DNA of 64,000 nucleotides, from positions 22,688,280 to 22,752,279 of the forward strand of contig CM066924.1 in the NCBI GenBank assembly GCA_033964015.1. Direction: 5' to 3'. The stretch is from Scolanthus callimorphus. Taxonomy: Eukaryota; Cnidaria; Anthozoa; Actiniaria; Edwardsiidae. Under the pieces are notes generated by a model. It saw nothing but the letters and a program-made list of their open reading frames with translations. It was not told the origin of the DNA and made no database searches. Both the position numbers and the translations under genes were made by a program. Of the stretch, positions 36,301 to 49,000 are shown piece by piece. Within the stretch, counting starts at the first letter, position 1, and the number at the start of each line of letters is the position of its first letter.

Positions 36301-37985
36301 TAGAGTTTGACTTGCTGAACAGAAAACCCAAAAGGAATCAACATTTTGAAAGCACGTATCTGTAACATCGAATGCTTAGTCCATTTGTTCTGTTTGTTTT
36401 TGTTTCTTGTTTTTACCGTGATGGTGTTCAAAGGAAAGTTTATAAATGGAAAGACGGCGCAGCGAGACCACCTAACATTTACTATAAGCCTTTCATAAAT
36501 AAGTAAGTTGACGACTTTTAATAATTAAACGATCATTAAATTCATGCGATTTGCCATGTCCATTGGCTTGTTACCGATCGAGAGGATTCATATGTAAAGT
36601 ATGTTCCGCAGGGAGTATAACATTCACTCTCATTTCACCGTCAAAATAAATGAATAAAGTACAAATCATTCAAACTTACACGAATCCTTCGTCCGCCCGG
36701 CAAGAGAATATTCTGGCGTTCCATCGAGTCCGCATCTACTGATTTTTGGATCTATAAAGTAGCTTGGTCCGGGACTACAATCGTTTGTGTATTCTAAATA
36801 TTGATACAAATAAACATGCATTGTAATTAGTAATTGCCTTGGCAACAAGAAAATGAGACGTGAACAGAAACGGTAGTTGCAAGACTTACTTCGAAAATTT
36901 CGTTGTAACATCGTGTAAGCTGGACGTCTTCGCCTTGTCAGGCAGTGTTCATTGTACCCTACAACTGGAGGAAGTCGATAGCGACCTGGCCCGGGTCCTA
37001 GTGTGACAAGTACAAAAAGAAGATAACATAAGATTTAAAACAAAAAACACGAAAATATATAATTAGAAATGGTTCAACATATAGCAACATCAACATATAA
37101 CTAGAGGGGAAACTGGGGGCTTTGTGTTTTCAGTTTTTTTTTCCAGAATTGTTTCATTTCTTTCGCATCAACTTAATAAAGAATCTTAAAGTGGCTTAAA
37201 CTTATTTGTTGTTTTATTTAATAAGTAAGCTTTTTATGTCAAAAATCTAATATAAACTCAAGCCAAACTTGGCTCTTTTTAAACAAATCGGGTCATAGGT
37301 TTTATCGCTTAATTTTTCTTTCGACTTTATATAATCCTATCGAACTCAAGTCAATTGCCGATCACATCCCGAGAATGAATGGAATATGCATAAGCAACGT
37401 GAAATTTCGAAATTTGCGTTTTCCTTCGCCTTGAAAATATTCCATGTTTTTGATGCCGAATTCCGATCTAACAGCTTCAAATACAAGAGTCAATCGATCT
37501 TTCTTTTTTCCTAAAATGGTAGGTGGAGATTTAGCACGTTTCCGTTAATTTTGTAAAGCAATTTAGGCATTGAACTTGATAACAGCCGGTATAAAAGGCA
37601 TAGTTTAGGTGCGGAATTTCAGATCCCTAAAAAGAAAGTAACAGAGAAACTATATAATTGAGTAATCTAACTTTTTTAAAGGTTTCGGATAATATCGCGC
37701 AGTTTTCCTGTAGGTACCAGTATTTGGCGATAGGAAAGATGGTTGCGAAATACAATTAATATGCGGATGCGAAGACCTTTAATTTAGGGCCTTAAATTAT
37801 AACCATCCAACTTAATCGGGGACGATTAATATCCCAGATAACTTCTTTCAAGTAGGCATACGCGATCAACAGCGTGTTTTCAGATAAATTTGTTCAGGGA
37901 ATCCAAAATGATTGCGATGTTGACGAATAAACTCACCTCGTTCTCTGGCGGCAATTTGTGGGTACTGTTTCTCTTCCTGAGACAT
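33311..37985 (-). CDS. CIMAP1/ODF3-like protein, gene 1 (SHIPPO repeat, axoneme/sperm tail)
   Basis: Six exons: 37985-37937 (ATG), 36997-36890, 36793-36680, 35978-35868, 34936-34709 and 33447-33311 (stop). All five introns are phase 1, and the joined frame is 248 residues, close to the 254 of human CIMAP1A (ODF3). It carries repeated Pro-Gly-Pro SHIPPO motifs: [45 protein letters not shown] and [11 protein letters not shown], each followed by an aromatic-Ser-Met segment such as PQYSMQGR. The C-terminus [17 protein letters not shown] is the family signature. Members lie inside or along microtubules of cilia and sperm flagella. A tandem paralogue follows upstream on the same strand. Confidence 0.9.
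33620..33752. repeat. Foldback in the last intron of CIMAP1-like gene 1
   Basis: CCATTATCCTGC followed by GCAGAATATCG pairs with CGATATTCTGC and GCAGGATAATGG, enclosing ACTTAGCCGACGAGGGACGC and its partial inverse. Short and non-coding. Confidence 0.7.
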
Positions 37986-38820
37986 TTTTCTAGAAAGTGT
38001 AGTTTTAGAAACTATCTGCCGTTCCTGCTAGGGATATTCACTAACTCGGTTTTTCTTACCGCTTGACAGTTTGGGATTCAGCGCAAGTTTGAGCGCGCTA
38101 TCTGAGGGTTTCGATATTTTGTTGCCAGCCACGCCGCAGCCTAGCAACGCATAAGTTATTTGTTTCAGTCTTTTCAGCTATGCAAATATAAACGCTCACA
38201 TCAATTCCATTGATCTTCGCGAAAATTAAATAAAACCGCTCTGTGAACAATTTTAACTGAAAGCTTTGTCTAATTGAGTTGGACAGGGTTTTATTCCACG
38301 TCATTTTTTTTTCAATGATGAAATCATTCATCATGGCGAACACGTTCCCTTCTCAAAATGCACTATGCCTATAATCGTGATTGTCTTGTCACGGAATGTT
38401 ATAAAATGCTGATCATAAACAAAGCAGGCAAACCCTGAATTCACGAGACCCCTGGGGAATGTTTAAGACTTGAAACAATACTGTTTCTCGTGATTAGGTA
38501 TATTTTATTTTGAGCATGGATACTATTTTACAAAAGTGTTTTTAGAGCATGACAGGAAAAATCAACATAAGCATTGTAACACTTTCGAACAATATTTTAC
38601 ATTGCAAAAGTCAAATATATAGTCCTTTTTCGTGACACACATATCTGCAAATATATAATTTTCTAATATATTAACAAAAACATTTCTTTAGTAGAAAGTT
38701 CCATTCATCATACCAGTTTTTTAAAAGCAGTTGAAATCTAAAAATGTCTCGGCTTCACTATCTGTTCCTCCTGATTCATCATACTGTAAATGTATATATA
38801 TTAAAGCATTGTTCTAAAGT
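37986..38820. other. Spacer between the tandem CIMAP1-like genes
   Basis: This 835-base AT-rich stretch holds the presumed promoter of gene 1 and the 3' flank of gene 2. GTTGCCAGCCACGCCGCAGC near 38120 is echoed in the gene 2 upstream region (GTTGCCAGCGACGC at 42974), together with nearby CCTAGCAACGCA (38149 and 43000). No ORF is supported. Confidence 0.6.
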
Positions 38821-39347
38821 TCAATCAGACACATCAATAATAAGCGGAGTGATGAATTCACTATGCCTAATTCCCATTGAAAACTCGGCTGCCTTCTTCT
38901 TTGTGACGGTACATTTCTCTGGACTGTGAGCTCCTGGGCCTGGCTTCTTTGTGCTGTCTGAAAATGGAAATCAAAATTCAAATAAATATTTGGATTATAG
39001 AATTTGCTTTTTCCCCGGTACCACAAAGTACTAGGTGGGTGGGGATAGCCATAATCCAATTGCCACAAAAGGTAATAGAGTGCCTTTTGGCTTCAACACG
39101 TGCGGTCTGAAAAGTTGCGCACTTGATCAAATGCCTTTACCAAAAATCACTCGAGCAGTTATTTCGCTGATGTATAGAGATTACTACATGGTAAGAGCTT
39201 GATATCGTTTTTTATTCACGAGTTTTCGTCAAACGGTGTTTTCATTGTTTTTTTTTTTTTAGCGTGTGCGCTTATGATGTCACATTCTGTGTTACATGCT
39301 TTTATGTACCCATGACTGAGAGCCAATCAGAATTCGTGAAACGCACG

Positions 39348-39757
39348 CCCCGGGGGACTCCCAATATTTTAGACGGGGTGCTCGTTGGGAAAATTGATTT
39401 TGACCCTAAGGGATAGCGAAATGGGTGTGGCAAACAGCAAATTTACCCCTAAAAGAAAGCAAATTTGGCGTGGCGACCGCCGAAATTACCCTAAAAGATA
39501 GCAAATTTGGCAGGTCAAAACAAATAAAAGCGAAATTTTGGTTCTTTTAGGGTTTTCAACCAAGTTTCCTTTGTAAATATCGGTTCTGGTGTCAGTACCA
39601 ATATATTTCTGGGCAAGGATTGGTCTGAGACTCCCCTAAGGGATAGGGCTGATTTTAAACACCCCTAAGAGATAGCACGTCTGTCAATTTTATACCCTTA
39701 GGGATAGGACGAGCACCCCTGTCTGAAAATATGGGGAGTCCCCCCCCCCCCCCCGGG
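39348..39757. mobile_element. GGGGGACTCCC / CTAAAAGATA foldback element, copy 3, with target duplication
   Basis: CCCCGGGGGACTCCCAATAT at the left mirrors ATATGGGGAGTCCCCC and the C run at the right. ACGCACG is duplicated at 39341-39347 and 39758-39764 (7 or 8 bases, depending on where the element edge is set). ACCCTAAGGGATAG and CCCTAAAAGATAG variants recur inside. It lies in the last intron of CIMAP1-like gene 2. Confidence 0.8.
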
Positions 39758-40510
39758 ACGCACGCGTTGTGGTATAAAACACAAATTCAATAGTTGATAT
39801 TTCAATATTCTGCCTCTATTGGTCGAATGTGACTGTGGTCAAAGGAATGTGATCACATGTGTCCTCAGCTTCTCAGTCGAAAACAAGAGAGATCTTTTGG
39901 AGCCAATAATCACCTTAGCTGTTAAAAATATATGGGGGTCAAAAACTTGTGAAATTTAAAATTTTCTTGGCTACAAGAGCACAAAACCTGTAGCCTAGAA
40001 TTTACACACTTTTGAGCACTCACCTCCAGGCATAAAACTGCGACTAAGCATAGAATACATTGGTCGCTTTTCCTTGTACGAATCAGGTGGGACTACATTG
40101 TAAGCACCAGGTCCCGGACATTTAGCGAGATCTTCTGAAAATCCTCCAGTCTTCATACGGCCTGTCATAGAATATGCAGCTGAGGATGACTTGTTTGGGA
40201 TGCGAGGGCCTTGTAGTTGTGGAAGTGAGTAGGAGTTTGGTGATGGTGTTGAATCATCTAGAAAGAACTCAACATTAATATTTACAGCACTAGGAAAACA
40301 CTTCTCCAAGGTACAAGAAGTGATCCATATTGACAGCACAAAGGGACATTATCTAAAAAAAACCCACCCTTCTGGAATTTCCAGACAAAAAAATATACAG
40401 TGATTGTATGGGAAATGAGAGGTGTAGTGTTCGGATCCTTTTTGGGAATGATTTTTTTCGATGCACTTTCCCATGCACTTTTATTTAAAAAAAAAGAACC
40501 TTGGCAACCA

Positions 40511-40648
40511 GGGGCCGGTTCCTAGAAGGTCAGTTAAGAGTTATCTGTAGATAAACGCTTATCCAACGGATAAATCCTGAACAAATCCTATACAACCGAT
40601 AACTTTTATCCATGGATAACTTTATCCAACCTTTCAGGAACTGGCCCC
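40511..40648. mobile_element. Short foldback element (GGGGCCGGTTCC ends)
   Basis: GGGGCCGGTTCCTAGAAGG at the left is mirrored by CCTTTCAGGAACTGGCCCC at the right. The interior contains GGATAAAT and TTATCC variants. About 138 bp, non-coding, in an intron of CIMAP1-like gene 2. Confidence 0.75.
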
Positions 40649-42640
40649 AGGGTACCAAGCCAGCCAAGCCTTTGAAACATATAATCCTTTCTCAGAATCA
40701 AAACAGACTTCACTCGCTAATTTTGCATGAAATGTTGGTTTTCTTTGAAAACAGAGAACAGAAAAGGATAAATCAGACAACCACAGGAAACCTGCACAAT
40801 CATAGAGGAAGCCGTCAGTGCTATTTTCAAAATATTTTTTCAGAAAATATGGGCATTATGCCATCATTATGCCCAATGCCCCAACTATAGTATTATGCTC
40901 AAAATTATGCCGGCATAATTTATCTGAGGCTAGAATGATCCATAGTCTTTCCATAATCTCTAAGGGTATAAAATTTTAAGAATTGCATAATTCTGTGAAA
41001 ACTTACTTTTCCTGTATCTTGTCCGTGCCCCCATAGAGTATGATGGGGCATGTCTCTCCCCTGGGGGTGGGCCTTCTGAGGTGAATATGCCCCTGGGGCA
41101 GGTGTCTTGAATGTGTCTGGAAATAAATTATCACATAGTAAATATTTAAATATAGCCGAGCCGAATGAAAGGCAAAACAACTAAAGGGGAGAATTTTTAA
41201 TATCATATAGAAAGGGTTATCTTAAATGGATAATAGTAGTTTTTTTGTGAAGCGGTTAAGCTTGAATACTTGGACAAAGCAAAGCAATTTGAGCCATGAA
41301 TGGTTTCTAGTCGGGAAAGCTATTTTGTATTCAAAGACATGCAAATCCTTGCAATAAATAATTAATTCGAAAGGAATTATTAGATAAGAATCATGGCAAA
41401 AATACTTACTTGGATCTTTCGTTCTGCCAAGCATAGAGTATTCAGGAGTGCCATCTTTTCCGTGCTTGGTGTATTTGGGATTGATAAAGTATCCGGGACC
41501 GGGGCTGCAGTCCTTTTTGAACACTGAATATAAAAACAAAACATTCATAAATTGAATGAATTACCCGGGCAACGCATATAAACATTGCGTGAACTGAGAA
41601 AATACAGTGCTTGGGTTAGCAGATATTGTAGTAAATTTAAACATAAAATCAATTATTACTTACTTGAGTTGCTTAGTCGTGTTCCAAAAGAGTAAGCAGG
41701 CTTCATGTTTTTCGTGAAATCGTGTTTTTGAAATCCACATGTTGATGGGAGACCATATCGGCCGGGCCCGGGACCTAATGGAACCAACAATAAAATTTGT
41801 TAATAAAGTGTAAAACTTTTAACGTTTTCCTAGGATAATAATGTTGGTTATTCGCCAAAATCATGTATTTTTCTTAACAAGGAGGGGTAGCCTAAATTTC
41901 AGACGTCCCCTCTCGAAAAGTGAGGTACTTTTGAAGGACGGATGAATTTCGCGTGATCAAGTGATGAGCTAAACAAATCAAACGTTTGCTTGCTTTATTT
42001 TCCATCTCTGAGAAATGAACCATTACTTTAATTTTGTCTCTATAAATGCAGAGATACTTTACAGTAAAGGGTAACTTGTAACTTTGTTTTAATAATTCGT
42101 TATAACGTTACTGAATCAATACTGACATGAATACAGTAGATCTAAAGACCGGAACCGAATCCGTCGGGTGCCACGTTTAGACGGGAATATTTTAAATGTT
42201 CCGAACATTGGATTCCTACAACCCTTACCCTGTCGAGTAAGGAGGTAGATTTATCCAACAATAACTGTACAAGCCAATTTTACAGACGATAAGATAAGAA
42301 TTTACTAGGGAGAAACTGTGTGAATGACCTTGCAACCGTCGAGACAGCTGTTTGCTTTTTCCTTCTCAGGGGGTAATTTACAACAATTACTACCTCTGTG
42401 AGGCACTACAATTATGAAAAGGCAACAAAGAAGAACTTGTAAATATCTGCAGGCATCTAATAAATGTCCAATACGCAAGTAAAATGGCAATTGATCTCCC
42501 TTTGATGAAATCTTCGAACTTCATTCGAAACTTATCGAGAACGCGCAGACCAAACGTAGCGCCAAATGTTTTGATCAAACTAAACCAAATAGCAAAACAG
42601 AGCTTTTGATTGCTCTTCTTCTTTCAATCTACCTGACTCT

Positions 42641-42706
42641 ATGCGCAGTTTACTTTGGTCAAAAGAAAACAACTCTATTCGCAGTTTACTTTGATCAAAA
42701 GAAAAC
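42641..42706. repeat. Two-copy tandem repeat upstream of CIMAP1-like gene 2 exon 2
   Basis: GCAGTTTACTTTGGTCAAAA and GCAGTTTACTTTGATCAAAA are tandem near-copies with a period of 36-38 bases. Confidence 0.8.
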
Positions 42707-44425
42707 CCTTCAAAAGTTGGCCTCGAGTCAACATTCGAATGTTCGCACTCGAACGTCGCGATCATTCATTCTGCGTTCAGATTTTACCTCTCTCTCTTGC
42801 AGCAATCCTAGGTTTTGCTTCTTCGCTCTCTGCAGCTAAAGTAGCCATAACGTTTTCACCCTTCGATTAGTTCTTCTGTAGATGTTTGGAAACTTTTTTT
42901 GTAGCCCCGTCTGTTCTTCGGAATTCGCGTGGTTCTATGTGCTTGCACTTTGTTGGTGCACTGATATATTTGTTGCCAGCGACGCTAGTGCCTAGCAACG
43001 CACGCCCCGTAGCAACACAAATATATGATGTCACTTCCGCTCTCGATCCAGTCTTTTTTTGTAAAAAGAGAAGCACAGGTATGCAGTTGATCGCAAAACC
43101 CAAGCGATAAAATTTAATTCTGCATGGGAATATGGTTTTAAATCGATGAGCAACTATTGAAAATATAACCTAAAATCGTAAAATTAACGGTGGCTTATCC
43201 GCTAGCGCTTCATTCGATCAGAACATTTCTCAATGTTCTGCAACGTTGCCATCTTAGCCACACAATAATAATAATATAGTTTATTCAAACCCATTGCAGT
43301 ATTTACAATAATTATAAATGACAGAATTATAGGTAGATTACATTATAATATATTAGTATATACCAATTAGTGATAACCATTTTCGCGCGCTCTGATTGGT
43401 TCCTGAAATAGTAGATATCAAACATTAGTATATACCAGCTCGGCAACCTCCTAAGAACGAGCATTTTGATTGGTTTAGAATCTCGGAATCTGAGACATTA
43501 TTTACCTCCGAAACAGTAGATATTGTTGGCAAGCAAATTTCATGTAGTGGCGAAGAAAAGTCAGTCAACAAAACTAAAGAAGGAACAAATTAGATTTCTT
43601 TGTCTCAAAATCGGTCTCTCTGGATTTAATAAGCTCACAAATCGTCTGAGCGTTGTTTGTGAAAACACGCTTGCACTGAAACCCGAGTTGAAAAACTTTA
43701 GCTGGCAAAACATGAATGAAAATTATTTTTAGCCATGTATTTTCCCTTTATTTTATTAATCTGACAAAAATCAAAACTATGATCTACAATCTGTCGAGAA
43801 AATACAGTCGAAAGAGCTAATTTTCAAAGTACCTGAGGATGGTTTGTGTCTTGCAACGACTGATCGGCAGCTTTCTTGTAGTTTTTTTGCGAGCGAACTG
43901 TCCGCCACAAAGGAGACTTCTGTTAGTAGTCAGTTTTCCTTCTTCTTGCCTAATGATAACCCCATAAAGCCTTTTCACAAGGTTTCGTGTAGCTGTTTTA
44001 TCCTGCTAAATCGTTTTTCCCTCAAATATCCAGTGTTTGCGGTGTTTGTTCACTCCATTTTTCCAGCAAAGTACTTGTGCAACGAGTGCCTGCCGACAAA
44101 TAATTTTTATCTCGGAAACTTTTGGCGAATTGCTTACAAATGCTCTTCCATTTGAACCTATATTCCAAATGATACAATATATTGCTCGCTACATGTCCAA
44201 TTTGTTGAAAATCCCTTGAATTGTCCATTTTCCCCCCAGCTTTTCGAAGTAAATGCTTGCAAACTTTCTAGAGCTGTCAAAATCGACCAAAAACGTGCTT
44301 ATGCAAATCATCTAAGTTTGCGTGAGTTTTGTCACGCGCGTATAAGTTTTAAAACGCTAACACAACTTTTCTTATTGTTTTCCGACTGAAAATTCGACAG
44401 GTTGCCTTGCTGGTATATACTAAAA

Positions 44426-44538
44426 CACTTATTCTATTTCAATTTCGGTGGATAGTGGCTTTAGGAATATTTACCTCGAGCCTGCGGCTCTCGGTAAATA
44501 TTCTGCCACTATCCACCTCAATTGAAATAGAATAAGTG
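44426..44538. repeat. Near-perfect hairpin element, 113 bp
   Basis: CACTTATTCTATTTCAATTT pairs with AATTGAAATAGAATAAGTG. The arms extend through GGTGGATAGTGGC/GCCACTATCCACC and GAATATTTACC/GGTAAATATTC to the loop TCGAGCCTGCGGCTCT. Confidence 0.85.
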
Positions 44539-44652
44539 CTAACTATTTACTGTTTTGAGAAAACTCTCAAAATGGCGGCTCGTTTCGTGCGCGATATTGC
44601 GTTTTGAACCTTAATTTACCGTATTTTATTCTACTGATTTGATATATACTAA

Positions 44653-45024
44653 AACAACTATTCCCCTCAGGGTTGGTGCCTAGCGGTGGATATATACCTC
44701 GACGCTTTGTGTCTCGGTATATACCGTTTCCGGGATACGTTGTCACTGGAAAAAGCACCAAAGCTTGGTGCGCTAGGGAGTATGGGTAGAGATTTATTTG
44801 AATTTCTGTAAAATATTATAAACAAACATGCTTAGAAATGTGCTGAAATTTAATGATTTTACCTGTGGTTGCGAAAACTGTCTGAATTCAGATCAAACAG
44901 TAGCAGTTTAGATGCCCCCATTATCCTTTGCGCTTCAACCTTATAGGCTTTTTGGATGACAACGTTTCCCGGAAACGGTATATATCCACCACTATTCACC
45001 TCCTACCTTCGGGGGATAGTTGTT
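44653..45024. repeat. Foldback element, about 370 bp
   Basis: AACAACTATTCCCCTC at 44653 mirrors GGGGGATAGTTGTT ending at 45024. Inner arms are GGTGGATATATAC/GTATATATCCACC and GGTATATACCGTTTCCGGGA/TTCCCGGAAACGGTATA. It shares the words TATATACTAAAACA and GGTGGATA with the neighbouring hairpin, so both may be one family. Confidence 0.75.
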
Positions 45025-46044
45025 AAATAATATAATACTTTGCGCCAATAAATTAAATTATATAATAAATTGGATGACGATTCGGGTCATCTCCAGTGTA
45101 AGAAACATTCCCCGAGGACACCTTTGTGTTTAGTTACTATTAAATCATGATTGGTTCAACCTTCGTTCTACCAAACAAAGAAAGCTTTGTGACGCAGTTG
45201 GTGAGTGCTTACACTGGAGATAAGTCCAACATTCTTTCTTTTGGTAATTACAAATTTCTGATTAATATGAAGAGCTGCTTTATGTATCTAAGCATGGGAA
45301 TGTATGGGAGTTTTTCTCGAAATGAGTATGAAATTCTATTAAAAAGGCCCCTTTTGCTTGCGGGCTCATTATTTCTATAGGCACTAGAGTCAACGTTCAA
45401 ACACTAACAAATGAAATTCATTAAACGCGCATAAATTGCATACCACCGCTCGAGTATAACCATGGATGAAACAGAAATTTGCGAATTAGAGCCGATTCGC
45501 ACTGCAAAAGATCAAATTTGACGCTCATGGACTTGCGCTCATGGACACAAGAGCAAATGAACTGATTTCCTTCAGATCTGTCGCCCTCGGCCTAGCTGTC
45601 TAGACACCGATACGCGATTTTGGTCTCATCAAAGTGTCCTTTGCGGCACTTTTGTTGCAGTCACGGGAGTCACATGCTATTTTACTACGACGACCATAAG
45701 AAATCTTTGCGCTAACCCTTGCAAAAGTCCAGGGAAAACTTATCTTCTTTAACTCGAAAAGTTTCCCCAAATATTTACGCCAGCTAAGGCCATGTTTGTG
45801 ATTGACCACTGAACGATTCAACAGAGATCAGTTGCTGTAAAAAAGTTGGTGACAAGAGGCAGCAGGTGGCCACGCTTACCTCCTTGATTGACAGCTACCA
45901 ATGGAATCTGATTGGTCGAGAGGACAATACAAACCCGTAAACCGTGTAATCACGAATAGACGTGAGTGATCTATCATTTCACTCTCACAATCACGACCTG
46001 CTCACTAAATTCGCCTTCTTCTCAGATTTACCAACCGTGACGAG

Positions 46045-49000
46045 ATGGGCTGCCATTTTAAAATGACGTCTCCATTGTTTCTGATTTTCCTTTTATTTGC
46101 TGGAACCACAAAAGGGGAAGTCTTCGAGGCCGACGATTCAAATTTTAACCAAACCATCGCGTCTCACGACTTCGTCCTGGTTGACTTCTATGCTCCATGG
46201 TAAGTTTTTAGTATCCGTTTTGTTTTGTTATTGTTGACACAAAACCCACAATAGTGGTTCTATAATGACTCGGTTAATACAATGAGTTTTTGCACGCATT
46301 TTTATTCCCATTGAAACCGTTTCATGAGGCACTGTTTCGATTTGCGATCTTTCTTGACGTCACATGGTGAGCAAAGGAAAACGCCCTCGATCAATGCCAA
46401 CTTTAGCCAGAATGATCTAAATCAACATTTAACACATGAATGCCAAACATTCACACCTCAAGAAATCCATCACTTCACTTCGAAGTGAACACGAGCGAAG
46501 TTTCAGCGACATGTTTTTCATTTTGAATATACAAAAACATTGGATTACAATTTAAGAAACGATTAAGCGTTTCTGAACTGAGTCCTGAAAGTGAAAACGG
46601 TGCCAAATTTTCACTTGGCTTTTTGTTTTCGTGTGCGCGGATAGTAATTTCACATGTATTACTTCATCCTATAAAGTCTGTTACGCTATGGTGCCTTGCC
46701 TACAAACACTTAGCAAATATAGGGCGAGAACTTGGTAAACCGTTTTGTGATATTCCTTTCTCGCGAACTGGCGCGCTTTTCTTCTTTCATTGATTTGTTA
46801 TACAGATTTATATGTTTTGCTATTCTGAGCCAGTAATCTTCATTCATGTGAAAAAAATCTAATTAGTTATTGTAGAAAATAAACTTTACACTCGCTCCTG
46901 CCATCTCATGGCGCCATGTTGTTTTGGTAAAATCTGAGCCCGCACTGACCGCCTCAACTGTATAGAATTGTGCGCCATGTTGAGTTGATTATTTGGCACA
47001 ACACCTCACGGGGATCGTGGCGACTCTCGAACTAGAACGACCTGGGACCTTTTTCGTACCCAAAGCTCCCCCGGCTCGTTATCTCGCAGGGGAGGGTCTG
47101 GTGACAGCCATTTGAAGAACTTCGCTTTTTACACGAAATATTTTTACCGGAAACTAAGGATTATTTAACCAAACCGGTCAAGGTCTTAAATCTCTAGACT
47201 TCTCTGCAATGTACAATATTCTACGATCCACAGACCACAGATTGATGTCCGTGCACTCGCCAAGGGCTTTGGAGATACTTCGGAAAATTGTCGCTGTTGC
47301 CATGGCAGCCACTGTAAGAAATCTGCTAGTCATTGCTGCTTTTCTCCGCGCTGTCAACCTCCAAGTTCGTCTGCACTTCTTTGTGGCGCGGACATAAAAG
47401 GAATCGAGAACAACTGATTTTAGAGATTCGGAGTATGCAAATGATCAGAGTTCTTGTTCATTTTTTGTCATCAGGTGTTCACACTGTGTTGAGTTCGCGC
47501 CTGAGTTTTCTGCTGCAGCAGAGGCACTGAAAGAGCCCAACTTGTCGTTAGTGAAGGTAAAGTTTCAAACTGTTTCGACTCAGTCTAGTCCCTGTTGTTC
47601 TGAGTGGGCTTCCTGTGGTGGGAGACCCTCTCCCCAGCTCTCGCGGTATCTCAGAGCACAAGACTCCCGCTCAGCCTAACATAGGAAGCCAACACCGCGA
47701 CAAAACGCATTTGCCATGCTTTACGAATCACTTCCTGTGAAATGGAAACGCAAAAAGAAATCATCCACACAACAAAAATAGCTCGTGGAAATTCGGAAAA
47801 CGTAAGCTCCAGACACAAAACGTAAAGCCAAAAATTGCAGAGCAGCTAGAATATGATCATATCTTTCTCTGAACTTTTGCACCCGAGGCGAAAGTTAGCG
47901 TTTAAAGTCAAAATTTATCGTTCGCTGTTGTTATGTAGATTTTTTCAATTTTCTTCATTACACGGGCCAGTGAATCTTTAGCGCACGTGAACTGTGCTTT
48001 GCCGCGGTGTCTAGGAGGCCCGTTCAGCCTAGCACAAGACCGCTCAGGACTAGGCTGGCTTTGAAAGCGATCTCTTACTAACCTTACCACTCACTGTATC
48101 GTCTTTTCTTTCTTGTTCATTTTCAGGTGAATTGCAACTTCCAAAACTCCACCGCCACTCAAACATGCAACGAAAACAAAGTGCGCTTTCTCCCTTATAT
48201 TGTGCTCTTTAAGAAAGGACAGCCCTTCAGGCCGTTTGGGAATCTTAAAAGAGACAATGGTAAAGGCTGGGGTTAGAGGACGCGACGTTAAAGCTTTGGA
48301 TGCCTCTGTCCGACAAAACTGATTTTTCAAAGAGAAATTTGACTAGTATCTTTAGCAAACTGATGCTTATCCGCGCCGCGCTTTGGGTCGTTTGGTTTCT
48401 ACTCGGATGCCAGATGCACCACTGTAAATTATAAAATACAGCAGGTTTTCCTCATTTCGGAAACCATTGCAATGCAAGATGCATAAACACAGCACACGTA
48501 GCAAGGGTGCGAAATGTATCGCCGATCTTCTTTCTGTGCAACAAAATTTTGTCTACGTGCTGGTGTCACGCGCAACTTTCTCTGCAACTGCCATGGTAAC
48601 AAATATAATATAGCTACGGCTAAACGAGGGAACATGTAGCGCGCAAATTCAATGAGCGGTTCCTTGAGTGGCTAAACTAGATAACATAGCACGCGCGCGT
48701 GTCTTGGGAACACAAAATATTTCTTTGTCTTGCGAAGAAACATTTTTCGTGTCAACGGCTACAAAATTTGTCGCGCGCAACAATGTTTCTCGCTTGGCTA
48801 AATCGGGAAACATGAAGGAAACGTGTCCGTCTACAATGTTGCGCGCTACATGTGTCCTAGTTCAGCGAAATCTTATTACTTTACGAATTACATAAAAAAA
48901 TTGCGTTGATAACATGGCATTTTTGGCGTCTTTTGTTACCATAGCAACAGTTGTAAACTTTGTCCACACGGCTATTGAGAACCCCAGTTTGCTGGACACA

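Larger units (their letters stand above)
38821..42848 (-). pseudogene. CIMAP1/ODF3-like protein, gene 2, with one frame break
   Basis: Six exons match gene 1 one for one: 42848-42788 (ATG), 41774-41664, 41523-41410, 41116-41007, 40257-40024 and 38957-38821 (stop). SHIPPO motifs are intact: [45 protein letters not shown] and [11 protein letters not shown], and the end is [17 protein letters not shown]. Exon 4 is 110 bases against 111 in gene 1. The loss is near 41053-41060, where gene 1 reads CAGGGAGAGAGACAT and this copy CAGGGGAGAGACAT, which throws the rest of the exon out of frame. Every other exon and splice site is sound and the introns are phase 1. With one base restored it would be about 255 residues. 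It is a functional gene with a sequence error, or a very recent null allele. Confidence 0.85.
42849..46044. other. Intergenic region with two foldback elements
   Basis: About 3.2 kb between divergently transcribed genes. It holds the upstream sequence of CIMAP1-like gene 2 and of the thioredoxin gene, a TTATTCAAACCCATTGCAGT stretch (43280) resembling LINE 3' tails, and foldbacks at 44426-44538 and 44653-45024. No exon was recognised. Confidence 0.6.
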
